Notes: generated by a model not told the origin, from the sequence alone. Positions 9,845-21,110 are shown, numbered from the stretch's first letter. The stretch: DNA of 64,000 bases from Homalodisca vitripennis (GCF_021130785.1 NC_060209.1:23622001-23686000), one strand, 5' to 3'. Numbers and translations are program-made.

Positions 9845-10025
9845 AACAACAAAGGCCAGAAGAGTGATTGGTAGCAGCGTGGTTTGTAATTCACCCCGAC
9901 TGCATTGCTCTAGTAATTTCACCTCACTGTAATTGTGTCCTGACGTGCTGGTAGTAATTACACTCGCGCGGCTTGATTTAGGCAGCTAGTGCATCAAGAT
10001 TAATCTCTGACTTTACATTTTGGCA
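9845..10025 (+). repeat. Family E cassette, copy 1
   Basis: About 180 bp match 36841-37020 with few substitutions. Shared blocks include AGAAGAGTGATTGGTAGCAG and CTGACGTGCTGGTAGTAATT. Similarity fades gradually on both sides. It has no frame, promoter box or terminal inverted repeat that I can see. Confidence 0.92.
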
Positions 10026-10589
10026 TCCAAAGGAACTCCCCATGTTGTACATTGATTAAAAAAGTATAAAACATACGGTGTAAAAAATTATAAATACGTC
10101 TAAAAGACATTTAGTTATATTTTTTAGTATCACACATCAAGTTTTGTCATATTTTGTAGTTTGTATATTCCGTTGAATATCTTATGTTTTATGGTTGGAC
10201 GTAAAGAAAGAATAAACATTGTACATGGAAAATTCAGCATGTATCATAAATATTTCCGGTGATTACCTCAGTTAATAACGTTATAAATTATAAGACACCT
10301 TCAGTTTTTTGGTTACCATCAAGGTCCATACATTTTAAAGTAACATTTTATATGTTCGAGCTGTAGTTTTTATTTGGCATTGTCGCAATGAACAAATATT
10401 AGTACATTGATGCACTTAATATTATTACTAAAAGTTTTGTAACATTCCAAAAAGACGCAAAGAATCAATATAGGAGTACGCCACACCATGTCTTGTGTAA
10501 CAGGCTTCGTTCAGGTTGCATGAACATTTCAAGTTTATTGCTCATTTAATAATGCAAAATTTATTACAAGGATAAAAACACGCATTGTG
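10026..10589. other. AT-rich spacer
   Basis: Nothing recognisable before the first PLE reverse-transcriptase motif. Confidence 0.5.
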
Positions 10590-12003
10590 TTTTCTTAAGG
10601 TGTTTTCAAAGATCCTCAATGAAGCGGAAATAAACTAACTCCTCACCATTCCAAAATCCCCCATATGTATGGCCTTCCCAAAATCCACAAACCTACCATT
10701 TCTCTCCGGCCCATCGTTAGTTCTCGTGATTAACCTTGCAGAGAATTGTCTAAAGTCCTCTTGGACATCTTAACGCCATTGGTAGGAAAAACTGACTCTT
10801 TTATCAAACATTCCAGGGATTTTGTAGGGAGGTCAAAATCCCTGAAGTTGACTGAAACTGACAAACTGGTAAGTTTTGACGTTCAAAGTATATTTAAAAA
10901 TGTACCAGTTCCAGAAACACTCGAAATTATTGAATCACGTCTTCAAAGAAGACCAAACATTAAATGAAAGGACTAAACTTCCCCTGCCCGTAATTATGGA
11001 ACTGTTAGAACTATGCACTCAATGCAATTATTTTGAGTTAGAGGGTAAAATTTACCGTCAAGATGAGGGGATGGCAATGGGTTATCCACTGTCTCCTATT
11101 TTCACTAATATCTTTATGAAGGTATTTGAGTGAAAAGCTTTGGCTTCAGCTCAGTTCAAACCTATGTTTGGTGGAGGCATGTGGACGATACCTTTGTTAT
11201 ATTTCCTCATGGAGACCCTGAATTAAATAAGTATTTGAATCACATTAATAGTATTTATCCTTCAATCCGCCTCACGGTGGAAGTGGAAGTCCAAAGCAAG
11301 CTTCTCTTTTTGGATGTGTGTGTATTAAAAGATAGGGATGTCTTTAAGACAACTGTTTTTCGAAAGAAAACACACACAGGTAAATATTTAAATTATCAGT
11401 CCAACCATCAAATTAATATATGTTAAAGAAGGAATAGCCTACTCGTTATTTGATAGAGCAAAGAGATTGTGCTAAGATAAAGATGGATTAAAAGAGGAAT
11501 TTAAGAAAGTTGAATCGGATCTTAGAAGCAATGGATACCCTCAAATAGTAATAATAAAGTGCAAACGAACTGGAAGAATCATTCTTCAGAAAAACAGAAT
11601 AGTGATAAATTTTCGTTCATGTCAATCCCTTATGTGCCGTGATTATCGGAGGAAATTAGAAGAGTAGGTAGAAAGTACAACATTAGAACCGCGTTAAAAC
11701 ACAAAATACTCTTAGACGAAGTCTCGTAGAAGCAAAACCAAAAAATGGCACACAGGATTCCAAAAACTGTGTTTACAGTATAAAATTTAGTTGCAATAGG
11801 GAATACATAGGCGAGACAAAAAGACCATAAACGTAAGGATAAAAGAGCCCAAAGAAAACACGAGAAAGTGTCTCACAGAAAAGTAAAAAATTGCAGAACA
11901 TTGTTGGTCCGAAGACCATCATATTAATTGGGATGAAGCCAACATAATACATCGGGAACCACATTTTTTCAAGGAAATTAATAGAGGCAACCTAAATTAA
12001 ATT
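10590..12003 (+). pseudogene. Penelope-like element: reverse transcriptase plus GIY-YIG, 5' truncated and frameshifted (PLE-b)
   Basis: Reading across frames gives YGLPKIHKP (about 10672), then LVSFDVQSIFKNVP with the motif A aspartate (about 10870), EGMAMGYPLSPIFTNIF (motif B, about 11066), WWRHVDDTFVIF with the catalytic DD pair (about 11170) and FLDVCVLKD (about 11310). Further on, IPYV...EEIRRVGRKYNIRTALK and the nuclease block EYIGETKRP...VRIKEPKENTRK with AEHCWSEDHHINW (11790-11990) identify the PLE C terminus. The product would be a telomerase-related reverse transcriptase joined to a GIY-YIG nuclease. Several stops and frameshifts (for example near 10960, 11131 and 11424) inactivate it. 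The N terminus is missing. It is in the same orientation as its 3' UTR downstream. Confidence 0.9.
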
Positions 12004-12611
12004 AGCAGACCAACGAATTAGTCAACCATAAGTCGAGGTTAGGCCGTTTTGGAGGCCAATTCTACAAAATGAACTAAAAAGAAAACCAAAAGTATCAAAC
12101 GGATCAGATATTTGTAATAAACCAACGCGGAGTCATAATATGGTTTTAAGAAGTTCATCTAGCATAAACCAATAATAATAATAATAAATAAGGTTTATTC
12201 CGGACACCCTTCCTTTTTATTTCCGCCATCTTGCTTCTTTCTGCCGTGACGATTACCATTTGCTATTGGCCTCTGGTCAGACATAGGTGGTTGGTAGGCG
12301 AATACAGACGTATAGTGTGACCTGTACTCTGTAGTTCAGTTTTAATGATTAGTGTTGTGTATATTTTTTATTAAGTGCATGTTTTAGAGTTAGTGAAGTT
12401 GACACACAACATGGTGGTTGTGATTCCTGACATAGGCGTGCTACAACGCTTTGGTATGATTTGTTTATTTTAACCTAGTTTTTAGTTATGTTTTAGGTTA
12501 GTTATATAACTGAAGAAGACATCATATTGCAGATCTCGAAACGTAGTGTTATTGATTTTTTGTTTCACTGAACGATGGCAAATGACCGGAAAAATCCTGT
12601 TTCCTTCTCGT
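12004..12611 (+). mobile_element. 3' UTR and terminal motif of PLE-b
   Basis: From about 12190 onward this is homologous to the reverse complement of 50253-50690. Both include the block around ACACACAACATGGTGGTTGT (12402) and the end AAACGTAGTGTTATTGA then CCTGTTTCCTTC. The motif CTGAAGA...TCTCGAAACG at 12512-12543 has the layout of the hammerhead-ribozyme core reported from PLE terminal repeats, but pairing is imperfect. The element ends at about 12607, where the 75-bp array begins. A short AAT run at 12171-12188 precedes the conserved part. Confidence 0.8.
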
Positions 12612-12984
12612 CAAGTAACTTGCACCACCATGCTTATGCATATGGCCAATATAAAGATGTTCACTAATCATCAGCCAAATTATCGTCAAGTAACCTGCAC
12701 CACCATGCTTAAGCATACGGCCAATGTAAAGATGTTCACTAATCCTCAGCCAAATTTCATCGAGTAACATGCACCACCATGCTTATGCATATGGCTAATG
12801 TAAAGATGTTCACTAATCATCAGCCAAATTATCGTCAAGTAACCTGCACTACCATGCTTATGCCTGTGGCCAATGTAAAGATGTTCACTAATCCTCAACC
12901 AAATTATCGTCAAGTAACCTGCACCACCATGCTTATGCATATGGCCAATGTAAAGATGTTCACTGATCCTGAGCGAAATGTAAT
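12608..12984. repeat. 75-bp minisatellite, 5 copies
   Basis: Units begin near 12611, 12686, 12758, 12835 and 12910, and each contains GTCAAGTAACCTGCACCACC and AAAGATGTTCACTAATC or variants. Most steps are 75 bp, a multiple of three, so frames stay open on both strands and create apparent 70-84-codon proteins. These frames look like an artefact of unit length. The array begins exactly where the PLE-b 3' end stops. Confidence 0.95.
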
Positions 12985-14178
12985 TGATTAACATGCACAA
13001 TCATAAAACTCGATATTATTTATATAGAAAGAATGTCTATTTGTTCTATAGATATTGAGCAGACATAAATTATGTATTCCAGCCCCTGGAGAACTGAAAT
13101 CCGTAAGTTATTTTAGACTTTTATAGTTCATTGTTTATAAAATTTAGAGGAAATAATAATAGAAAATAACAATATTATAACTTAATTTTATACTATATCA
13201 GATTTGAGACTTTACACTGTTTAAGAAATGAACCTTGAAGCTGATAAAATACATATTTATGTTGTATTGCTGTGTTCTTGATGTTTGCATTAGAAATAAC
13301 GCTACGGCCAATTTGAACTCTGATAGTTTCCATAGTTGAAAATAGGGACTCAACAATATCGCAGTCACCATTCTTATATGTGACAAGTAATTATGTTAAG
13401 TAAGCACCTCCAAGAAATATCAACTACTTTATGTATCTCGTTTCTCCCAAGTTCAACACATTTATAAACGACAATTATACACTGCGAACATGTCTAGATT
13501 GCAGTGCATAACAAAACACAAACTGCAAGTGTGTAGAATAACTTATTATTTCAATCTGAATGTTAAAAAAGAAATATTTAAGATAACAAATGTTATACAA
13601 CTTTATCGACTAGTTTTCGGCAAGCGATACAGCAATTTTAAATTACTAATGTTATTAAGTGACTGGTTTTTACTGCTCTCCTTTTTATTAAGACCTTTCA
13701 AATGAGGTGTCATTTAATCGGTTTTTCCATCTAAAGAGTTTGAGCCACCTCCCCAAAATTTAATTTTAGGGAAATGGGCAAAGTTTTAACAGTGACTAAA
13801 AAGTTCACTTCTATTTCCTAGAAAGGTGCCCTGAGTTTCATCCCTCCATCTTCATCCATAAAAAAACTAAGCACAATGTATCCATAGTTTTAACTCACAT
13901 TGTATAATGATTGCAAATGGATACATGACAAATATCATTAAGGTTTTGAATTTTTAACGTGTTCTTTTACAATAAAATATTTCAAAAATATAATTATAAT
14001 ATCTTATATTTTCTATATTAATTTGATTTTAAAAGGTGTAGTTGACACACATTGCATTGCCACAATTTATTACTAACATTTATATATCTAACTGCCTTTA
14101 CCAAGCAAATATTCTAAATGAAATATTAGAACAGTTTTCAGTAAAGCCTGTATAAATAAAACAAACAGCAAGGGTTTT
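12985..14178. other. AT-rich spacer
   Basis: No supported features. Short frames at 13198-13386 and 13490-13705 have no recognisable domains. Confidence 0.5.
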
Positions 14179-14363
14179 AAATTAGAGGATAAGTTCAGTG
14201 GGACAGCCACTAGCTGCAGCGGTAAACTGCAGATTAGAGTTAATGAAACGACAACTGCAGCGCTTTGACAGCTACCTGGGGGTTACGGTGGAGGGATGGA
14301 AGTAATTATTATTCTACCTTACCGACCCCTTAGCTAATAGCTGTTAATGGAGCATTTTGAAAC
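14179..14363 (+). repeat. Family F cassette, copy 1
   Basis: It matches 38884-39063, with shared blocks TTAATGAAACGACAACTGCA and CCTGGGGGTTACGGTGGAGG. CTGCAG occurs three times in this copy and in the second copy. A small indel lies in the ATT-rich part. Edges fade and no terminal structure is visible. Confidence 0.9.
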
Positions 14364-14597
14364 ATGTGTTAAAACTAAGGGATATTATGCTTTCGCAGGA
14401 TATTTAAAATTTCTTAAGTATATATTATCTTTACCGTAAATTAAGTATATTAAACGTTAAAATAATAGTATTGACTATAACTGTTATATATAATTATTTT
14501 TTTATATAATATCTTACCTCTTTTTAACAACTATAAATTAATAGTATTTAACAGTTCGTTATAGTTATACGATTAAAGTAAAACAAAGAAAGTAAAT

Positions 14598-14822
14598 ATG
14601 TCTTATTTACCAGGCGAAATTAGGGCTAAGAAGCCCTCTCTAAAACTTAACCTGGGGACCAACGGCTTAACAACCACCAATGGCCGGGCAGGTGGGCTAT
14701 TTGCAAGGCCAGAATCGCTTAGCGGTCACCCATCCTAGCAGCAGCCACGCTCGACATTGCTTGATCTGGTTATCTTGCAAAAACCGTTGTACCCGCAACA
14801 CTGCGCTATCGGCAGATGTCAT
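14598..14822 (-). mobile_element. SINE with a 5S rRNA-like head, copy 2
   Basis: On the minus strand it reads GCCGATAGCGCAGTGTTGCG, then CAAGCAATGTCGAGCGTGG and AGGATGGGTGACCGC (5S-like internal promoter), GGCCATTGGTGG and the end CCAGGTTAAG...CGCCTGGTAAATAAGAC. It is the most complete of the three copies over the 5S-like region. The plus-strand frame through it is a shadow. Confidence 0.8.
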
Positions 14823-15141
14823 TGCCATTAGGACAGAACACGTGGGTTGTGTAAATTCAGTAGACATTCATGTAGTAATTAACTTAAAATATAAGATAAA
14901 AAAGTCAAGGGTATAACTGTAATAATGTAAGACGCATCTTAATTATTCATTTACTTTAATTACCTATGCATGACTTAATTAAGGTTATAGTTAGATTTGA
15001 ACAATAATACTATAAGTGAATTGGGATTTATTTATTAGCATTTGATTTCTTTTCTTCAAATTACTTTTTTTAGTTCAAATGTGACACAACCAAAATAAAC
15101 AATATTTGACTAGCTGTAACTTTCTCAGCAACGCATTTTAA
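14823..15141. other. AT-rich spacer
   Basis: Nothing recognisable between the SINE and the family G cassette. Confidence 0.5.
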
Positions 15142-15302
15142 TAAAAGGACATCGCGGATGTCAAAAGGATGAATTATTCACTCCTCTCTTGGTATGAGTT
15201 AGATACTGGAACGGTTCCGGACAATTTCCCATAATGGGTTTCCTATGTAACACGTCATTACCTTTATTATATCAGCAGGATAAATTGTGGACTGTTTATA
15301 AC
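15142..15302 (+). repeat. Family G cassette, copy 1 (161 bp)
   Basis: It matches 40833-40993 over the same length with few substitutions. Shared blocks include GAATTATTCACTCCTCTCTT and CCCATAATGGGTTTCCTATG. It contains the short palindrome GGAACGGTTCC. The flanks fade away. Confidence 0.93.
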
Positions 15303-15461
15303 CGATCTAATCGAAACGATTATAACTTGTAGTTACATTAGAGCAATGTATAACAAGAAACTATTGTGTTTTTTACACTTAAACTATATTTGTGTTTTAA
15401 AAGAAAATTTGCATTCAGAAATATATAAAAAATATATTTAAGCTTGTCCAAAAATAACTTT

Positions 15462-16090
15462 AGGTAGAAAGTTACAGGTGTACCATGAAAGGAACACAAA
15501 AATTATGAGGCTGACTGAAAGTGGTGGTTACATGTCATGAGTAACTGAACTTCTAACAAAACTGAATGTAACTTTAAATATTCAATTATTGTGGAAAGTT
15601 ACAGGTGTACCATGAAAGGAACACAAAACCGATGAGGCTTATTGGAAGTCGTGGTTACATGGCAAGAGTAACTGAATTTCTAACAAAACTTAGTGGAACT
15701 TTAAATATTCAATTATCGTGGTAAGTTTCAGGTATGTACCATGAAAGGAACACACAAAACCGATGAGGCTTATTGGAAGTCGTGGTTACATGGCATGAGT
15801 AACTTAATTTCTAAAAAAACTTAGTGGAACTTTAAATATTCAATTATCGTGGTAAGTTTCAGGTATGCCCATAGGAGGAACACAAAACCGATGAGGCTTA
15901 TTGGAAGTCGTGGTTACATGGCATGAGTAACTGAACTTCTTAAAAAACTTAGTGTAACTTTAATAATCAATTATTGAGGGAGGTTTCAGGCGTACCCACA
16001 ACAGGATCACACATAGCATGAGACTGACTTGCATTGTTGGTTACATGTCATGAGTAAATAAACTCTACTAAACCGAATTTTAACTGTGTT
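15462..16090. repeat. Tandem repeat, about 127-131-bp unit, 5 copies
   Basis: Units start near 15466, 15594, 15721, 15852 and 15979. Each opens with a variant of GTGGAAAGTTACAGGTGTACC and includes a GAGTAACTGAACTTCTAAC-like block. The inner three are most alike and the last is most diverged, as expected of unequal exchange acting on the middle of an array. Confidence 0.93.
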
Positions 16091-16379
16091 TTATATCTGA
16101 GATCACAACTCGTATCTTTTTTTGCATTTATAAACCACAAATTGTTGCGTATTAATTACAGTTTATAAATCTAGAAAAAAACGTATGCAGTTCTTTCAGT
16201 ACAGAAAAATAAATGGGGTAGTTATGTACTATTTAAATTAAACTATTTTATCAGCTTTGTTTATTAACAGTTCAGTTCGTATTGAAATTGGAGATAAAAA
16301 AGTGCAGAACTCACTACAATCCACATACAAAGAACCAGTACAGTATTTGTTTATTGGAATGTATAGAACAATCTGCAGT

Positions 16380-16570
16380 GAATCTCTCAATTCCAGCCCT
16401 GAGTGGCAAATGTCAACGTCAGCCGATACGTTGTAACCTATGATGCCGATGTATTGTTGTCACAGCAATACTCTGCGACAATACACAACGACAATACTGA
16501 CAGCCGCCCTGTATTGTTGGTTGTGACACCATTGTAATCATCCATCATTGTCTATGTACTGTAATTGACG
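16380..16570. other. GC-richer island with repeated ACAATAC / GTATTGT motifs
   Basis: Within AT-rich DNA this segment carries several copies of TGTATTGTTG and its complement, for example TATTGTTGTCACAGCAATA and ACAATACACAACGACAATAC. It can form several alternative hairpins. No partner copy is found in the window. It may be a decayed inverted-repeat transposon or another cassette of the A-G kind. Confidence 0.4.
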
Positions 16571-17514
16571 AGATATGTCCACCGAATAAATATTACAACT
16601 CCGTGTAGCTTTCGGCCAAATCATTTAAACTGTTCTTAGTAATCAGGAAACAATACCAAACTATCTCCATGTCCTAATTGGCTATTGTATATACTTTAAA
16701 AACTAAACAATAATAGATCTAAAACAAGCAAGACAGTAATTTTCTAAAAATGACAAGTATTTAATCATTTTATCCAATGTATTTTCGTTTAAATTTTTAT
16801 TGGTTCTCCCTTTTTAGGATACCTATTAATTTGTTAAAAAGTGAGACACTAATGAGTGCAACAAAAATAATATTATAAAAAGTGCTGTACGGAATAAAAC
16901 TGTTATCTAATATCATACCTATTTTTTAAAACTATAAATGAATAGTATTTGTAATAGTTAGTCATAGTTATAGGATTTGGGCAGAATACGTGTGCTATAT
17001 TAATTCAGCAGACACTCATTTAGGAATTATCTTAAAGAAATACATAAAATAATACACAATCCAATATGAATATTTTCGAAAATATTTAAAAACCCTTCTT
17101 GTAAAAAAAGTCATACTTTATATATTATAAGTATAATAACTTAAATGAATAAATATTATAGCTAGAGGACGTAACCAATTCATTTATATCCTGCATTTAC
17201 TTTTGGATCAGAGGCTGAGGCGTTGAAGTTACCTTACAAGTCCTTCGATCCATTTCAAACATTAACATATTACTGAATAGCTCATATGTTTTGCGATAGC
17301 ATATGTTCGTGAGTGACATTAAGGATCATCTCTATGTAGGCATGTCATTGTTCGATGGATCCTTTTAAAAATCAGATCTCTGTCAGTCATTCTATTTATC
17401 CGACTGTACCTCATGATATAAAGGTCATAAAGACTTAAAGATTTATTGATTTTGAAGCCAAAAGAGCATATGGGAACATTAAATTTTATTGCTAAATGAA
17501 TACACGCTTCCCAA
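16571..17514. other. AT-rich spacer with one short dispersed motif
   Basis: No gene is seen. A block at about 17318-17345 (AAGGATCATCTCTATGTAGG) resembles one at 18334, suggesting remnants of the same old repeat. Confidence 0.45.
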
Positions 17515-17630
17515 CATTAATTTTATTCTTGTGAGGCCTTTCAAAATCCATGATTTCATCATTAGGCATCAGGTAGTTCATTTTTGAAGTAGCCTGATGA
17601 TGGAATCATTTATTCCAAAAGATGCTCCAA
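17515..17630. mobile_element. Short inverted pair resembling PLE 3' ends (PLE-c)
   Basis: GAGGCCTTTCAAAATCCATG then TTTCATCATTAGGC is similar to the PLE end at 63036-63075 on the same strand. About 20 bp further on, TAGCCTGATGATGGAATCAT is its inverted partner. The arrangement imitates the large palindrome at 63 kb, reduced and diverged. No coding sequence is left. Confidence 0.5.
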
Positions 17631-18234
17631 GATTTTTCATAAGGCAAAATGTTGAATTCTCCTAAACTCTCTTTTTTCACACAGCTGCTATATTGATACA
17701 GGGGTACCAACCACCATGCACCAATTTACCTATCTTCTCGTGGTGAGGTCTGGCATTAATTAATTATTTTATTGCTCTAAATTATACATTTTGCTTAACA
17801 TAAGCAACAGTAAGGGTGTTCTGCCAATCAAAAATGTCTTACTAATGTAATCCGACTAATTCAGTATTAAAATCCTTGTATTTAAAGTACGCTCATATCA
17901 TGTGAAATTTATGTTATTCAAGACATATTGACAAAATGGAAATATATTGGTAGTTTTCCTTAATTTGTAATTATAAAAGCACTGATGGCCAAGTGTTTAG
18001 TTAGAATGATATACAGGGAAAATGTATGAAAATATCTGTATGAAAATATCTGTTTGAAAAATAACTTTTACTGCATACATTATTGTACTTGGATCAGTAC
18101 ACAGTGATATTGCATGTAGTTATGAATGAAGTATAAACACAAATGGCATATTGAAAGAAAACACGGAGAAACTTTCAGACGTTTTCATAACATAGAATAT
18201 GAAATATTGTAATTGGTTGAGCGTTACCGAAGCT
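17631..18234. other. AT-rich spacer
   Basis: Nothing recognisable. Confidence 0.5.
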
Positions 18235-18440
18235 TGTCACTTGAGGGCTGGAAGAAATTTCATTTCTGTCTGTCTGTATGTTTGTATGATATATTGAACA
18301 CAAACTGATCTATAGTTTTTAAAATTCGCAATAAGGTTCATCTCTATATAGGCAACACTGACCATTATGTAACTGACCATCGATTTTGGTGCATGTTACC
18401 CTCATAAGATCTGTCTAGGAGTTAGCCAATATAATTGCAT
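18235..18440 (+). repeat. Old dispersed repeat with a TCTGTCTGTC motif
   Basis: It contains TTTCTGTCTGTCTGTATG, then AAGGTTCATCTCTATATAGG and CCTCATAAGATCTGTC. The second block recurs at 17321, and a GACAGACATAAATAAG-like fragment at about 37840 may be the opposite strand of the same repeat. The class is undetermined. Confidence 0.45.
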
Positions 18441-18994
18441 TGATCTTATGAGCACCCATGATAGAAATAAGAAATTGGCAGAATAATTAAACTTAAAACT
18501 AAGTCAGTATAAGATTTTAATATGTGAAATTTTTTTTATACAGTAACAGAAAAATAATAACATACTGCGAAATTTTGGTTAAGAGTTAAATGATGTGATT
18601 TTAGTGCGCGTTGTAGTACCCTCCTTAGCTCACTGGAACTTTTATTATTTGAACATGAAAATTAACTTAATAAACAATATATCATGTGATAAGATATTTC
18701 GAGAAAGCGTGTTACTTATTACGACACGTGATGTGGCATACTGGAAACATGTAGATATCAACTCTAATATATGATAGTATGTACTTTGTGCAAGAAATAT
18801 ATAATAATAATAATGAACGAAGTTGATCTGAGATTCCTTATATTTATTAACCCAAGTTGTGTCACATGCGGTAATCATGGTATTGTCAGGATGCAAAGGG
18901 GTAGAAAGACGTCATAAAAATTGTGAAACATAGGTCAGTTAAGATACGTTCCAGTATAAGATATGTTTTTAAATTCATGAGGTACAGCCTTAAA
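18441..18994. other. AT-rich spacer
   Basis: An 83-codon minus-strand frame at 18645-18896 has no recognisable domain and no repeat partner, and is taken as chance. Confidence 0.45.
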
Positions 18995-19400
18995 CCTACG
19001 AGTGCGAGATCTTCCAAAGGCTGAAAGTTTCTACTAGAGGCAAAAGTTTTATGTTATCGAAATTTTCGAGGCCAAGAGCTTACTCCCAGTTGGGTTACTC
19101 CAAATGCTTAGAATCTCCCAGGCCGTTGAAAATTATAAAGGCATCCAATACCTAAAGTCTCTCAGGTTTGAGATATTTTTCTTTGTTGGGATACTTCTTG
19201 AGACAGGAGAACTATAATATATCAACGGTCTGAAAGCTATATTATAGGATAATATCCAGCCCTAGACGTCTCAGGGACTAAAAGTCTTACGTGATTAGGA
19301 TTCCAGACAAGCTCTCACAAGCCAAAAGACACCGGATATCGTAACTCCATTCATAGGAATCCGTTGAATAAAGCCTCTAAGAAGTCCAATAGAACAGTTA
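18995..19400. repeat. Degenerate minisatellite-like region
   Basis: A loosely repeated motif, roughly TCTCNCAGGCCNAAAAGTCT, appears about every 45-60 bp (CTTCCAAAGGCTGAAAG, TTTCGAGGCCAAGAGCTTA, TCTCCCAGGCCGTTGAAAA, TCTCTCAGGTTTGAG, TCTCAGGGACTAAAAGTCTT, TCTCACAAGCCAAAAGAC). A related piece may lie near 50840 (CAGGCCAAAAGCTCTTAG). It is too decayed to define a unit with certainty. Confidence 0.45.
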
Positions 19401-20837
19401 CAGTACTTTGTATGTTCCTAGTATACAATGTAAGTTTAATTAAATAGGATGTTTCCACAAGATTTTCAGAGTATATGAAAAGTGGAATTACAGGCTTTAA
19501 TGAGATTGAGTATCAGTAAGTTTCAAAATTCTAGGTAGTATGAACAAATAGCGCATAAATAAAAGGTCTACCGAATATTGTGGCCGATGATCAACAATGA
19601 TTTGTTTTACCTTTGAAATAAATTTGAAAAATTGTATAAATTAATCAACCAAATTTTCTCTTTATGTTAATGTCTATTTCAGTTATTGTTTATTTTAAGA
19701 AATGCATATTATATCCTATATGTATATCATATTCTATATGTATATCATATGTGTGTAAATGTAAACTGTTTATCAAAGTTGTGGAATAAAGATGTTTTGA
19801 AATTGAAATTGAGTTGAAAATTCTTAATAATTAGTAAATAAATGAATCCTAAATAAATTACATTTGTTATGTCTTTAGGTCAGCGTCTGTATATTTTATA
19901 AATGTTGACAGTATCATACATCTAGGTTTAGACCTTTTCGTTGCATTAATTGTAATTAAAATTGGTATAAATATATTATAGAAACAAAACCTTACCTTGT
20001 TTTCAACCAAGGCTACTTTTTGGTATTATATATCTTTGCACTATTATGTATTGATTGTATTATGTATTGCAGTATTAAGAGATTGAAAAAAGAATAAAGC
20101 CATTCAAAACCGTGCTGACTTGTGGGCAAATAATCGGAGCCAATTTTGTGGTTTATAAAAATTAAGTAGTATATTAAAACGTGTACTTTTATAGCTGTTA
20201 AAGTACTAGACAAAGTGCAATATTTGAATATTTCTCTTCGCATTAAAAGTATTTATTGAAAGACTTTCTAAATTAATCCTAACGGAAGATGTGAACTCTA
20301 TTTATTGAGTGCAGTACGTTTACTCATATATTTTCAGTATTTGAATAGCCATTTGTTATTTACACTCTCAACTACAAAGTTTATGGCACACGCCTCTTAA
20401 AAAGCAAATTATGTAATTTTTTTGCATCTACTACTCAGCAATAACTCTATTTTTGCCAACAAAAATTCATCTTAAATGCCTCTTATTGAAACCGAATAAA
20501 ATAAACAACGTTGAAACATAACAATCATTTCATGCAACAAAGAGAGTAGGTTTTCCAACATAAGAACTAGTATTTTTAGCGTTGGAAAAAGAACATCGAT
20601 TTCTAAAACTTTTAAACTAGGTGACATTTTATATTATGCTCTCTTAATCTTAGGTTTAAATTGTATTCGCAATCGAATAGAACAGTATATGAAACAGAAA
20701 ACAATTACGTCTTTATCTCGTAATGGAGGAACATGAGTATCCTTAACTTTTATTCGCCAGTATAAGTTTTTCCAAAGTTTGATAATAGTCTTTCATATTA
20801 CATACTTTAAGACTTAATGATTAATATGTGATTAAAT
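19401..20837. other. AT-rich spacer
   Basis: No supported features. A TATATGTATATCATAT-type simple repeat lies near 19715-19750. Confidence 0.5.
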
Positions 20838-21110
20838 GTGATTGTAACACCTGTTTATTATGGGGGCTGTTTCAGTTACGTTAAAATTAAATTAAGAGTA
20901 CCACCCGCTAGGGAAATATATCACGTGTGTGACAGCAAGGATGTTCTCGCCCTCAGCCATGTTACTGTTTGTAGAGTAAGCCCCCATTGTCCCGACTGTG
21001 TCGCTTACTTCCGGTGCAAAGCAGGCATACCTTCTGTGTGTATATTTCAGTCGTAAAGACTCCAGTTTGCTAATTAAGAGTAAGCTCTTTCTGCACGTAA
21101 CAGTTGAACG
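20838..21110. other. GC-richer island of unknown nature
   Basis: A 72-codon plus-strand frame (20838-21056) crosses a segment that is clearly less AT-rich than its surroundings. Its translation has several cysteines but no family I recognise. No splice-site context or second copy supports an exon. It could be an unpaired cassette like A-G, or a decayed transposon. Confidence 0.35.

Noticed and set aside
12546..13000. Four overlapping frames of 70-84 codons
   Set aside because: They are by-products of the 75-bp tandem repeat on both strands.
14680..14916. 78-codon plus-strand frame
   Set aside because: It is antisense to SINE copy 2.
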